A stretch of 64,000 nucleotides of DNA from Paenibacillus periandrae (GTDB taxonomy: Bacteria > Bacillota > Bacilli > Paenibacillales > NBRC-103111). Below are positions 25,592-35,500 of this stretch, in pieces; positions within the stretch are counted from its first letter, which is position 1; every line of letters begins with the position of its first letter. Below the pieces are notes generated by a model. It made no database searches, was not told where the DNA came from, and saw only the letters and a program-made list of their open reading frames with translations. Made by a program: the position numbers and the translations under genes. Location of the stretch: NCBI RefSeq assembly GCF_022458865.1, contig NZ_JAJNMU010000008.1, forward strand, positions 1 through 64,000. The letters run 5' to 3'.

Positions 25592-26476
25592 TTATTGATT
25601 GATTAGTTCGAAACCTTTTAATAAATCCATTAAGAAACCTAAAACTAAAAAATTAGTTAATACAGCTAAAAGAGAAATAATAACAACAGCGTAAATCAGA
25701 TGACTCTTATACTGATTTTGTTTCAGTTTTTCCGTTTGACGCTTTTGTTTGAAGTCCTCTTGAAATAGTATTAATTGGTTTTTCAATTCAACAGGGTTTA
25801 ATCCGTCCAGTTTCTCAAATAAACTCCCAATCTCCTGCGCATGATCAGTATCCATAGCTTCAATAAAATACTTACAAGCTTCTTCTTTCTGGCCCATAGT
25901 CCACATCATGAGCATTCGATTAAAAATAGGTTTCGTTATCTTTGTAAATTTGTTTAACTGCTCTAAGATGTAAAGTGAACCTGGTGGTCTTTCTTTTTTA
26001 ATAATAATTAAATTTTTTAATTGAGAAACTGCACGATATACCTCTAAATTCTTTTTGTACTTAAACCTCGCACCTAAGATATCCATTAAGTATTTAAAGG
26101 GAGTCTTTCTCTTGAAAATATACAGAGTTGGACTTGATATTAAAAACAAAATTGTGACGAATATCAAAGACGAGGTCATATCGCCCCCTTTCATTGTTTT
26201 AGTTACGATATTACTAAATAGCAAGAGAAATATGAGCAGATATCTTATTGTTTGATACTGTATTGAACTTATTGCTAATCCAGATACAGAAAAAATTTTA
26301 TTAACCTCATTATCTCTAAACCGTTTATTAACAATTTGCTGCACCTGGGTATACCGCCCTTTTTTTGTTTGGACTCTACCCGTTGAAAAAACGGCTTTTG
26401 TTTTCCAAAACAGATAAATACCTAATAATGACAAGATAAAAATAGTGGTGAAGTAGGCAGCTTGTAAGTGCAGCAA
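25592..26476 (-). CDS. TadC-like inner-membrane platform protein
   Basis: 294 residues with an N-terminal membrane helix (~8-24), a pair at ~78-118, a long cytoplasmic helical stretch and C-terminal helices (~265-287). This is the T2SSF-type platform topology, and the order next to TadB- and CpaF-like genes is that of Tad systems. Sequence identity to canonical TadC appears low. It likely forms the membrane platform rotated or moved by the ATPase. Confidence 0.6.
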   Translation of the reverse strand: MLHLQAAYFTTIFILSLLGIYLFWKTKAVFSTGRVQTKKGRYTQVQQIVNKRFRDNEVNKIFSVSGLAISSIQYQTIRYLLIFLLLFSNIVTKTMKGGDMTSSLIFVTILFLISSPTLYIFKRKTPFKYLMDILGARFKYKKNLEVYRAVSQLKNLIIIKKERPPGSLYILEQLNKFTKITKPIFNRMLMMWTMGQKEEACKYFIEAMDTDHAQEIGSLFEKLDGLNPVELKNQLILFQEDFKQKRQTEKLKQNQYKSHLIYAVVIISLLAVLTNFLVLGFLMDLLKGFELINQ

Positions 26477-26493
26477 AGATGGCCCTCCGTTCT

Positions 26494-27462
26494 TTAAAAG
26501 TCGTTTTTAGGCCTACGAATAAAGTAATAAATAATGAAATTTCCTGAAATACATACCAACGTGTAAACGAAATATTGTAACCCTTGTGGGTCATAAAACT
26601 GATAACTAATAAATTTCTTGGTTGAAAATCCCAAGTAATGAATCAGTCCATACACGCTAAGCACGTAAGCTATGGGAGCAACATACTTAATGATAAGAAA
26701 CGTTTCAGAGTTGTTTTGTTTATTCGTTTCGTTTACAGTCTTAAGGGCAATCAGCTCATTAAGGATATCTTCTAGCCCTTCCCTAACATCATCTCGATAT
26801 GCTATAGCTTGATAAATATTGTTTGATAAAAGAATGGCCCATTCAGTACCCACCGAGAAAGCAAATTCTTTAACGATATCTTCTAATTCCGTTTGGTTTC
26901 TGCATTCTTTTATGTCAAGGCTTAACCTAAACAGCGCTTTTCTTGTGTAGAGATTTCGTGGCAGACGTATTATGGTTTGATCTATGGCTTCTACCATATT
27001 GAGATAATTGAGCTTGTACTGGCTTATTAATTCAGTGACAAGCGTGTCAGCCTCATAGCTGCTATTAACATGTATGGCACGAAGTTTAATGAGTAAAATG
27101 AGATATGGAGCCCCTGCGGCTATGGAACACGTGAGAATACTTGTTAAGACCGTCTGTGAGCTTCGAATACAAAATAATAATGAAAAGAATGCAAGGACTC
27201 CTGAGATAAGGAAAAAAGTGTAAAGAGCTTGTTCCGATCTTATGTTTAATGCCACACGTATTGTTCGTTCAAGATGAATAATTAACCGACTTTTCCTGTG
27301 CGTCTTCGAACTATCTTCTCTTTGTACTCCTTTAAACCGTCCATAAGTACGTCCTTTACGTACAGATGGTAAAATCATGGAGGATATGACCATCCATCCA
27401 GCTACCAGTATGATGGAATAAATAACGTATCTAGCTAGTTCTTCAATTGTCGAGAATAACAC
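26494..27462 (-). CDS. TadB-like inner-membrane platform protein
   Basis: 322 residues. Membrane helices at ~10-30, ~80-97, ~102-122 and two near the C-terminus (~250-270 and ~290-312) enclose a cytoplasmic helical domain (~125-235), as in T2SSF/TadB proteins. Its stop is 17 bases from tadC-like and its start 8 bases after the cpaF-like stop, so the three are co-translated. Partner of the TadC-like protein in the pilus base. Confidence 0.6.
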   Translation of the reverse strand: MLFSTIEELARYVIYSIILVAGWMVISSMILPSVRKGRTYGRFKGVQREDSSKTHRKSRLIIHLERTIRVALNIRSEQALYTFFLISGVLAFFSLLFCIRSSQTVLTSILTCSIAAGAPYLILLIKLRAIHVNSSYEADTLVTELISQYKLNYLNMVEAIDQTIIRLPRNLYTRKALFRLSLDIKECRNQTELEDIVKEFAFSVGTEWAILLSNNIYQAIAYRDDVREGLEDILNELIALKTVNETNKQNNSETFLIIKYVAPIAYVLSVYGLIHYLGFSTKKFISYQFYDPQGLQYFVYTLVCISGNFIIYYFIRRPKNDF

Positions 27463-27470
27463 GCCTTCAC

Positions 27471-28952
27471 CTACTTGCTGAGTAGTAATTTAATATATGG
27501 CAGTTCAGTAACGGTTTCACCCTCTATGGGGTTTTCAAGTGCTAGACGTTTGAGTTCCGTTTGCACTATTTCAAAAGCTTCATAGTTTTCCATTTCGGCA
27601 ATGTTAATTTTATCTTGACCAATATCGTATTTATAACTCCATGAATCACTCTTAAAGTTATACTTGCATATCTGATGAATCGAGATTTGAAGCGACAGAG
27701 GATTGTACCTAATTTCATAAATACCCTTAAGCCTTTTCTTTGATTTATCCTTGAGCTGAATAAACTCAAATAAAAAATGTACATTTTTGGCAATTTTTAT
27801 CGTGTTTGCGAAAACGTCCCCACCAAACTCTTGTACAATCCCATTTGCAGCATCATAACAAAAATCAACGGGGTCGGATGTATGATAAGTAAATTTCACC
27901 CTTCTCGTTCCACGGTTTGTTGCTTCAACTACTATACTCATGGCAACAGCATCCCGAGCTTCTGCCATAATCAGATAATCGCCGTCAGCACGAAGCAGTC
28001 TTTTTATGATCTTTCTTAATCTATGGCCATCTGCGACGATTTGCATAATTGGTGCTTTAGGCATCAATACATGTAATGGGATTTCAGGATCTGTTTCGAT
28101 TTGGATCCCTTCCAAAGTTTCATCTTCATAACTTTGCCAGGTTTCCAAGAAGGTTGTTTTTCCCACTCTTACAGGTCCTATAAATCCAACATTGAATCCG
28201 ACAATGGCCCATGCTTCAAGTGCGGGCACTATATCATAGGGGATTGTTCCTCGCATAGCCTGTTCTTTAAAGTTAAATTGTCCAATGATATATTTCCTGA
28301 AGATGATCGTGGGCTCTTTGGATAAGCCATCTTCTCCGTCTGCAAAAATAGCTATTCTTGTTCCATCGAGCATGTAGACCTCTGCATTTCCATCATCCAA
28401 CCTTTTCTCAGGTGTTTGTAACATGAGCGCTGTAATTAACTGATTTATCCGGTCCCTGGAAATCGTTTGTTCTTGGAGGGCCATTTCGCCGTTAATTAAA
28501 AAATAAATGCGCGACCCAATGATTTTACAAGAGGTACTATCTTTCATTTTAATTTTCCATTCCATAATACCGGCTAGTCCCCAGTTTTCATGGAATATGG
28601 CTGATTTAAGATCCTCGAACCAATCAGGGAACCATTCACTAGATGCATTGTTCTTTTTTAGATATTCTTCAATTTTCGTTTTAAAATAATTAACTTCTTT
28701 CGTGTGTCCGATGATAGCTCTTTTTTGTTGGTAGAGAAATTGGTTAGTTAGATCGGTTTCTGCAGAACCAGTCCCAATACCATCTAACATTTCCATTTTT
28801 ATAACATTCTTAACATCCGAGCAAATTTCATAAAATCTTTCCAATCGATTAAAAACTGCATTCTGTTTTCGAGACGTATCCGTACTGTCTTTCTGGATAC
28901 CTTGCATATATTCATCCAAATTAAATGGTTTTTTAGTGCCAACATCGATCAT
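27471..28952 (-). CDS. CpaF/TadA-like pilus assembly ATPase
   Basis: 493 residues. Walker A GPVRVGKTT (~259-267), Asp/Glu-rich IQIETDPEIPLHV, Walker B region DYLIMAEARDA (~325-335) and the conserved His in TYHTSDP (~357), which stands where STIHA occurs in CpaF. N-terminal ~240 residues form the variable domain. This hexameric ATPase of the PilT/VirB11 superfamily powers assembly of Tad pili. AAGGAGAC precedes the ATG. The only complete secretion ATPase in the window; a decayed second copy lies upstream (29100-29966). Confidence 0.8.
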   Translation of the reverse strand: MIDVGTKKPFNLDEYMQGIQKDSTDTSRKQNAVFNRLERFYEICSDVKNVIKMEMLDGIGTGSAETDLTNQFLYQQKRAIIGHTKEVNYFKTKIEEYLKKNNASSEWFPDWFEDLKSAIFHENWGLAGIMEWKIKMKDSTSCKIIGSRIYFLINGEMALQEQTISRDRINQLITALMLQTPEKRLDDGNAEVYMLDGTRIAIFADGEDGLSKEPTIIFRKYIIGQFNFKEQAMRGTIPYDIVPALEAWAIVGFNVGFIGPVRVGKTTFLETWQSYEDETLEGIQIETDPEIPLHVLMPKAPIMQIVADGHRLRKIIKRLLRADGDYLIMAEARDAVAMSIVVEATNRGTRRVKFTYHTSDPVDFCYDAANGIVQEFGGDVFANTIKIAKNVHFLFEFIQLKDKSKKRLKGIYEIRYNPLSLQISIHQICKYNFKSDSWSYKYDIGQDKINIAEMENYEAFEIVQTELKRLALENPIEGETVTELPYIKLLLSK

Positions 28953-29099
28953 CTGTATGTCTCCTTCTGAAATAGCTGCCTTGCAAACCCAGACATTTTA
29001 ATTTCTTATACCTGCAATGTGGCAGCTAGGGCAATTTGCAAAGATTACCATTTTCTTTCATCATTTATTGCAGATGATTTTGGCGTCTGATGTTTGACT

Positions 29100-29330
29100 T
29101 CAAAATCTCAAATCTTGTAACCAACCCTTGGGGTGGGTTATATGGAACGTGAAATTTAAATTCTTAGTTACACGGGTTGTTGCTGCAACTATAATTTTCA
29201 TGGTATCCGCATCTCTTGTTTCTGTCATAATCAGATAATCGGCGTCAGTACGAAGGAGGCTTTTTATGCGGTTTCCATTCATGACAGTTTTCATAACCTT
29301 AAATTTGTGACCCAAAACCTCAAGATCCAT
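29100..29330 (-). pseudogene. cpaF pseudogene, fragment 2
   Basis: 76 codons matching residues ~293-366 of the CpaF-like ATPase: IKSLLRTDADYLIMTETRDA parallels IKRLLRADGDYLIMAEARDA, then TRVTKNLNFTFHITHP parallels the His motif. It begins at the residue where fragment 1 ends, with ~500 bases inserted between. The 3' part of the gene is gone. Confidence 0.75.
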
Positions 29331-29406
29331 CTAACGACACCTACCTCACCATTTTGAATTATCTTCATAGTATCAGTCTTTTTCTTGATTATCTTTAAAA
29401 ATCTGA

Positions 29407-29542
29407 TCAGTATCGTACCCTTATTAAAATAAGATCTGCACCAGGCATACCTTGATGAAGAGAATCAAGAAACACACTCAGCTCATGATGCTGATCCCTA
29501 TCGTAAAAGCAGCGGTACAGCTGATTGCCTTTCGCCACATAC
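29407..29542 (-). pseudogene. D12 adenine methylase fragment
   Basis: 44 codons. KGNQLYRCFYDRDQH and LDSLHQGMPGADLIL match KGKQLYRCHYDTDEH and LDSLHMGMPGADIIL in the methylase at 6870. It starts right after the stop of the small gene at 29543 and ends at a TGA. It is part of the DNA inserted into the cpaF copy and differs from the window's methylase, so it comes from a second homologue. Confidence 0.75.
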
Positions 29543-29704
29543 TTAATGTCGCACACTGTTCAATTGGGCCAGTGCTTTCAAAGCTTCTGATTTCGCCATC
29601 AACACTTGACCAATCTGATCATTATGAACTAAGTGAGAATAGCTCTTAAGATATTTATCACACTGTTCTAGATGAGCAATGATTAGCTTTTTTGTTTCTT
29701 CCAT
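29543..29704 (-). CDS. Small helical protein inserted within the decayed cpaF copy
   Basis: 53 residues with a good GGGAGGTG ribosome site, ~11 bases upstream of ATG. Wholly helical and amphipathic (LIIAHLEQCDKYLKSYSHLV), no motif recognised. It sits with the methylase fragment in a ~500-base insert between cpaF fragments. It might originate from the operon of the donor methylase. Confidence 0.5.
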   Translation of the reverse strand: MEETKKLIIAHLEQCDKYLKSYSHLVHNDQIGQVLMAKSEALKALAQLNSVRH

Positions 29705-29828
29705 ATTACCTGTACACCTCCCTAAAACACCAACTCGGGATCGTTTCGGTTGACAGAACCTGCAAATCTTTTATCACGACCGTATAGTATTTTCGATGTA
29801 TTGTTTTCACTTCAAACTCCCTGGTATT

Positions 29829-29966
29829 TTAGGTATCACTACATGTGAGTTGAATTTCTGGGCCTGTTTCAATTTGCATCTCCTCCAATAATCCATCTAC
29901 AACGCATTGCCACGATTCCAAAAAAGTTGTTTTTGCCGTTCTTGTATGATCTCCAGAATCTATCAT
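29829..29966 (-). pseudogene. cpaF pseudogene, fragment 1 (start plus P-loop region)
   Basis: 45 codons. It begins MIDSG, like the intact CpaF (MIDVG), with the ATG overlapping the stop of the TadZ-like gene (ATGA), then jumps to the P-loop zone: TRTAKTTFLESWQ parallels VRVGKTTFLETWQ, and IETGPEIQL parallels IETDPEIPL. About 255 codons between are deleted and the first Gly of the P-loop Lys motif is Ala. It ends at TAA near the residue where fragment 2 resumes. Confidence 0.75.
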
Positions 29967-31138
29967 CCCGTATGTTTCCTCCCGAATAACTGGTTCATAA
30001 ACCCAGGTTTTTTCTTTTCAAGTTGTCGATATTCAACTTTCAATTGTGTAGCTATCAATCGAGCTGTGAGTTCAATTTGTTCGGTAAAGTCTACTTCGTT
30101 AAAATGGAGTAATGTTTTACGATCTACCTCGGCTTGCCAACCCATAAACTCTAAATGTGGAGGCGTTGCAGCCAATGTCATTTTGTAAAGATCAGCCATT
30201 TGTTTTCCGTCATACATTGAAGAATCTTTTAAGAATTTATTAATAATGATCATGAAATCTGTCGTCTTTAGCTGTAGAGATTTGAAAATCTGGCTTTGAA
30301 CCTGTTCAAATTTTATTCGCGGTTTTTCCTGCTGGGTAGTGACTAAGTATTTGTGGTTTGCCGCTCTTAAAACACCGATAGTCAACCCTAAATTATAACT
30401 TGCCCCAGCATCGATGATAATAATGTCAAATATCTTGGAGCCCAGATCCAGTAGTTGTTCAACATGCTCTGGATGAAAATGACGCATATCTGGTAAGTAG
30501 CGCGGAGCCTGTAAGATATATAAGTTGTTTCTCTTAATGCAAGTTTGGAGCAACTTATCAGGGGATAACACATTACTCCACAGTTCAGCTTTAATTTCAT
30601 CAATACTAATATCTTCATCCTCACGAAGTTTCACATAGTAAGGACCCATTGAGTCATTCAGAATATAGAGCCCAATCTTATATTCAGTATTTTGTGCTAT
30701 TATTTCAGCTACAGATTGGCTAACCATCGAAGTACCTACATCCCCTGCTGCACCAAAAAAGGCAACAACTTTACTATTTTTCCTTCCCATTTCGGGATAC
30801 AGATGGTTCGATACGAATTGGATAATTTGATTTATCGTCATTTTGGGCGGAATGACTGTAATGTTTCTAGCCTCGCATATATTGGCAATTAATTCATTGG
30901 GTGTATCGCCTTCTTGATCGGTTAGCATATAAAAAACTTTTTTATTGGTAAATTGCTTTGTATAACGACCATATAAATCTGAAAGCGTGTTGTGACTGAT
31001 TAATAAACTGCTAATGACCAACGTATCTGCATCAAGGGCATCTTCTAAATTTGCTGATATGGTTACTTCCTCGAAATAACCAAGATTCCGCAATGGATCC
31101 AACAAATCAATATTATTACTTACTATTTTTACTTTCAT
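29963..31138 (-). CDS. TadZ/CpaE-like MinD-family protein with altered Walker A
   Basis: 391 residues from ATG 31138, preceded by GGAGGGAG; the open frame begins at 31168. Residues ~1-115 form a receiver-like atypical domain, and ~124-360 a SIMIBI/MinD fold. The Walker A is FFGAAGDVGTSMV, lacking the Lys, as in several TadZ/CpaE proteins; the later IIIIDAGAS is the switch region. TadZ localises Tad pilus machines to a pole. It overlaps the CpaB-like gene by 23 bases and originally ran into a cpaF copy by an ATGA overlap. Confidence 0.65.
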   Translation of the reverse strand: MKVKIVSNNIDLLDPLRNLGYFEEVTISANLEDALDADTLVISSLLISHNTLSDLYGRYTKQFTNKKVFYMLTDQEGDTPNELIANICEARNITVIPPKMTINQIIQFVSNHLYPEMGRKNSKVVAFFGAAGDVGTSMVSQSVAEIIAQNTEYKIGLYILNDSMGPYYVKLREDEDISIDEIKAELWSNVLSPDKLLQTCIKRNNLYILQAPRYLPDMRHFHPEHVEQLLDLGSKIFDIIIIDAGASYNLGLTIGVLRAANHKYLVTTQQEKPRIKFEQVQSQIFKSLQLKTTDFMIIINKFLKDSSMYDGKQMADLYKMTLAATPPHLEFMGWQAEVDRKTLLHFNEVDFTEQIELTARLIATQLKVEYRQLEKKKPGFMNQLFGRKHTG

Positions 31139-31952
31139 TAATGGCACTCCCTCCATCGTTATATCCAATAATAAATTTACTTCCTTTACTTACAATGGCT
31201 GATAGCAAATCCATATCCTCTTTAGTTGCTATAATTTCAAGATCCTTAATGGTTGAATTAGCATCGATGCGATCAACAGGACTGGTTGATACAACTTCTC
31301 GGTTTGCACTGTCTTTTACATAGCTAACAACAGCTGTATAGATACTGACGTTTCTACCTTGTAGCTTGTTTTTCTCATCTTGGATTTGGGTAATAAGAAC
31401 CTGCCTTTTTTCAGTATCTTCGGATACTTTACTTGTTGCATCGATCTGAATTTTTTTATCTTTATCTTTAATATTCATAGATTCAGCATCAATTTCATAG
31501 AATACAATTTGGTCCTTTCTTCGTAACGAATTCGGGATGGAATATATCCATTCGTTGGGTATCTTCCAGTTCATATGCTTCTCATCCGTTAACAAGTCAG
31601 GCGATTCGAAAAAATGTACATCTAACTGTATATTTTTTGGGATAAACTGCTTCGCCTCTAAACCAATTATTTTTTTTTGTTCTTTAATATAATTGTCAAT
31701 AAGCTGATCCTTCTCGTACTTAACCGTTGTGAACATATCATCCTTAATTAATTCACCACGTTTGATATCATTTTTAAAAACAGGTACATCCACATAAAAA
31801 GCTCGTTGTCTTCCGTCGACTTCCCACCACCACATAGCAAGAGCTAATGAAACGATGATCATTATACCCAGGATCGGGATCAAGAATCCGACGTACTTTT
31901 TAATTTTTACTTGAAAATTTTTCGAACTTAACCTCGAACTAAACACTTTCAT
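31116..31952 (-). CDS. CpaB/RcpC-like SAF-domain protein
   Basis: 278 residues, first gene of the Tad-like operon. One membrane helix (~23-45), then an SAF-like segment (VDVPVFKNDIKRGELIKDDM and following, ~55-115), as in CpaB/RcpC, which links the pilus to the cell envelope. GGAG lies only 2 bases from ATG 31952, so the GTG three codons later is an alternative start. Its C-terminal part contains ISIYTAVVS-like strands. The assignment rests on topology and operon position. Confidence 0.55.
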   Translation of the reverse strand: MKVFSSRLSSKNFQVKIKKYVGFLIPILGIMIIVSLALAMWWWEVDGRQRAFYVDVPVFKNDIKRGELIKDDMFTTVKYEKDQLIDNYIKEQKKIIGLEAKQFIPKNIQLDVHFFESPDLLTDEKHMNWKIPNEWIYSIPNSLRRKDQIVFYEIDAESMNIKDKDKKIQIDATSKVSEDTEKRQVLITQIQDEKNKLQGRNVSIYTAVVSYVKDSANREVVSTSPVDRIDANSTIKDLEIIATKEDMDLLSAIVSKGSKFIIGYNDGGSAINESKNSK

Positions 31953-32518
31953 CACTCCAATTTTAAAACGGTTATGTATCGATGCAATTTTGATAAAATT
32001 TCACATGACCCTAACAGCACAAAATTTTATTTCGACATATCGAGAACACTTGGATCACTGATGCCAATCATACTATGATGTTTTCAAAGAGCATTCTTTC
32101 ATTTTTCATAGCATCAAATTAGACAAAAAAGCACCCCAAACAAAGGCCGCTAAGCCTTAGTTTGAGGTGCTCCCTCAATTACAAGTATATGTAAGTATGA
32201 TTATATTATACTTTTTTCTATCTACTGTGTAAACGGTAATCTAATCGAGGCTGTGATAGAGTTCTTCAATTTAAATGTCATATCATTATTATATATGACT
32301 AACTATCACTTCGAGAAACAACGATCAATGTACTGATAATATATGAGACGAGTATCCGTCTTTCTTATGGAAGAATTTGATCCAGTACTATATTTACCAT
32401 CTAAAATCCAACAGAATCTTCACCTAATCATAATTGATTACCCTATAGGAAATTAACAACATTTTATCTGCATAATATGGATATCTTATTTACAGCTTAC
32501 TCTATTCACTCAAAAAAT
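31953..32518. other. Intergenic region upstream of the Tad-like operon
   Basis: No gene supported. Contains an internal terminator (32130-32171) and then ~300 bases of AT-rich sequence. The promoter of the Tad-like operon must lie between 31953 and ~32130, but no clear -35/-10 pair can be fixed. Confidence 0.35.
32130..32171 (-). terminator. Terminator in the spacer before the Tad-like operon
   Basis: Arms agcaccccaaac (32130-32141) / gtttgaggtgct (32160-32171) with one mismatch and an inner aaggc/gcctt, followed on the minus strand by TTTTTT. No gene directly ends here; it may insulate the operon from read-through of the large surface-protein gene. Confidence 0.7.
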
Positions 32519-32557
32519 AAGAGGTTTAGGCATCAACTTACAACACCTAAACCTCTT
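32519..32557 (-). terminator. Terminator of the giant surface-protein gene
   Basis: Perfect 12-base arms aagaggtttagg (32519-32530) / cctaaacctctt (32546-32557), with ATTTTTTG following on the minus strand, 18 bases after the stop at 32576. Confidence 0.85.
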
Positions 32558-32575
32558 GAAATAATCACGCTTTTA

Positions 32576-35500
32576 TTACTTAGACGGATACAAGACTCTT
32601 TCTAGTAATGCCGCAGTTTCTGCACGAGAACCATTACTGGTTGAATCAATAGTACTCTCAGTTCTTCCCATCATTATATTATTCTTGTACAACAACTTAA
32701 CATGACTAACAGCCCACTCGGAAATGGAGTTTTTGTCTACGAATTTGCTCAATATCTCAGAATCGGAGGAATCCAACTGGATCAAAGCTTTTCGCTTTTC
32801 AAACGCTCTAGAGACTATAGTTGCCATCTCTTGACGAGTGATTAAGGCGCCAGGATTAAACCTATCAGTAGAAACCCCTTCAACAATACCATTAACCTGC
32901 GCTGTTATTACCCAAGGGGAGAACCAGTCATCTGATTTAACGTCCCCGAAGATATCCCTAAACTCCGATATATCCAAGCAAAGAGCTTTCACAACAAGAG
33001 TAGTAAACTCTGCTCTAGTGATGTTTGAGTCTGGACGAAAAGTGGAATCCGGATAACCATCTATTATTCCCTTAGTAACAAGTTTCGTAATATGGGAATT
33101 AGACCAGTGACCGTTAGTGTCTAATAAAGCAGAAGAGAGTGCTAGATCCTCCCTAGAGCAAGAATGTTTATACACCGAAGTATCGAAAATATTACCAACA
33201 TAACCTAAATCCTTTGTTGTTGGTTGAGGTGTGGTACCTGGATCGGTCACAGGTGCAGGTGCGGCTGCAGGGTCTGCTAAACCTGAACCGCCACCGCCAC
33301 CAGAACCTCCACCATACGAACCTCCAGAAGAGCCACCAGAACTGCCACCACCTGTCGTTGGAGGTGCTGTAGGAGTAGGTTCTGTAACCGTACCATCAAT
33401 GAATAATGGAGGAGTAGTTGAGGTAGTACCATCAGCATTTTTAACTACGGCAGTTAATTTATAATTAACTGGACCAACAGCTAAGCCTTCCTCAACAAAA
33501 GGCAATTTTCCGTTGGTAATTGATACATTACCTAAGTCTTTTGTTTCTCCTGTTACTGCATTATCATACGTTCTATGATAAGTCCCATCATCATTGAGAA
33601 TGTAAGCCCAATGGGGGTTACGATTCCAGTGATATTCAATTGCTCCAGTGATTACTTCAAAGTCAATTGTAATTTTACCTGCAGCCATTTGAGGTTCTGA
33701 AACAACAATCGCTGGAGCTGCCGGGGTAGTTGCAGATAAAGAAACTGGTGTACTCATCCCATAATCATTCTTAGCATATAGCAAATAATCATAATAAGTC
33801 GAAGCTGTGACTGTTTGGTCCTTAAATACAGATGGAATTCCCTCATAAACTTTCTTCGTTGATTCGCGCATCATCATATAAGTTGATGCACCAGAAGACA
33901 CGTCCCAAGACATAGTCAAAGCATCAAAATAATTAGATACCAAACGAAAATTAGTTGGTGGGGCCGGAGGGTCTCCTAAAGTCTTAAAGGTCGTAGCTAT
34001 GGGTATTGCTTCTCCTGCGCTGTTCTTCGCAACTAAGGTATACTCGTAGGTAGTCTCCTTAGATAATCCAGTAAGATCTAAATAGGTATTAGATGTAACT
34101 GTAGAGCTTCCACCAAGAGGAGACACTGAATACGAATCTGCTCTAGTTACAACATTCCATTCCAATCTGGCACTAGTTTTGGTTACGTTAATTGCCCTAA
34201 AGTTAATCAATATTGGATTACTAATATCAGGTTTCGCAGCAGCTGCAGCACCCCTATTGATTAAAAAAGTATAAACTTTCGTTGTCCCATTTTGAGCCTG
34301 TACTTGAACAATAACGGTGTTTATTCCAGAAATCAACGGCAATGGACCTAAATTAATCCCACTAGTTGCTGGTAATCCATTCACAGTAATAGATGCATTA
34401 ACATCACTCTTAAAAGCAAGTACTGAAAAAGTTTCGACTGCTTCCGGAGCATTAATAACATAGGAAGTCACTGAAGGTGAGAAAGAAGGAGATACAGATA
34501 ATCCTCCAAAAGAAACTGAAATTAAATTAGTGTTTGATGATTCGCCCGCACGAGTAATGGTATGAATGTAATTCTTCACCGTTCCATCCTGAGCTGTGAC
34601 AGCTATAGTAAAAGTGTTTGCCCCATTATCCAAGGGGAAATAGTTGGAGGTAATATTTGCTGAAACAGGTATTCCATTAATTTCTATAGTAGAATAAATG
34701 CTATAAGAGCCTACAGTAAAACGCACTCTGTCCACCGAGTTGGAAACAGATGAAGCGTAAGAAGTAGTATTACGGTTAAATGTTGGACTAATAGACATTC
34801 CTTCTGCAAAAATAGAAGACAAATCAGCAACATTTGACAATGTTTTAATTACTGTGACACTATAATTCTTTATCGTCCCAGCTGCAGAAGTTACTGAAAC
34901 TGTGATCACATTCGGACCCGCAACCAACGCAATTGGAGCTGAAGCTACCCCAGATGCTTGTGGGTTATTCCCTATCTTTATTGAAGAACCTGCATCTTCC
35001 ACTACAGCAGTAACAGTGACTGAATTAGCAGAAGTAGAACTAGTTGAGGAATATCCTACCGTTGTCTTTGAAAATGTTGGAGATAGTGTCACCCCAGAAA
35101 CATTAAGACTAGTCAAATTATTAATTGTCGATAAGGTTGGAGTTCCTCCTCCACTACCCCCTGTTCCACCGCTTCCAGCATTTACGGTCCCAGAACCTGT
35201 TCCAGGAGTTATTGTAAGTAATTTAGCACTACTGCTGGTAGTGGAATTCGAGGCTATTACCGCATATGTGTAAGTTACTCCCGGTGTGACTGTCGTATCA
35301 TTAAAGCTTGTTCCAGACCCTGTTGTGATCAACACACCATTTCTAATTATTTGATAGGAACTTGCAAGGGGTACAGTCGTCCATGATAATGCTACACTTG
35401 TATTGTTATCTGTAGCAGAAAATTCAGCAGGTGCTGATAAGCTAGTGCCTGCACCACTTCCACCTGAATTTAAATCTCCTGATAATGCGGTCGGGTTTCC

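Noticed and set aside
33231..33464. Proline-rich plus-strand frame
   Set aside because: It is the antisense of the Gly/Ser linker of the giant surface protein.
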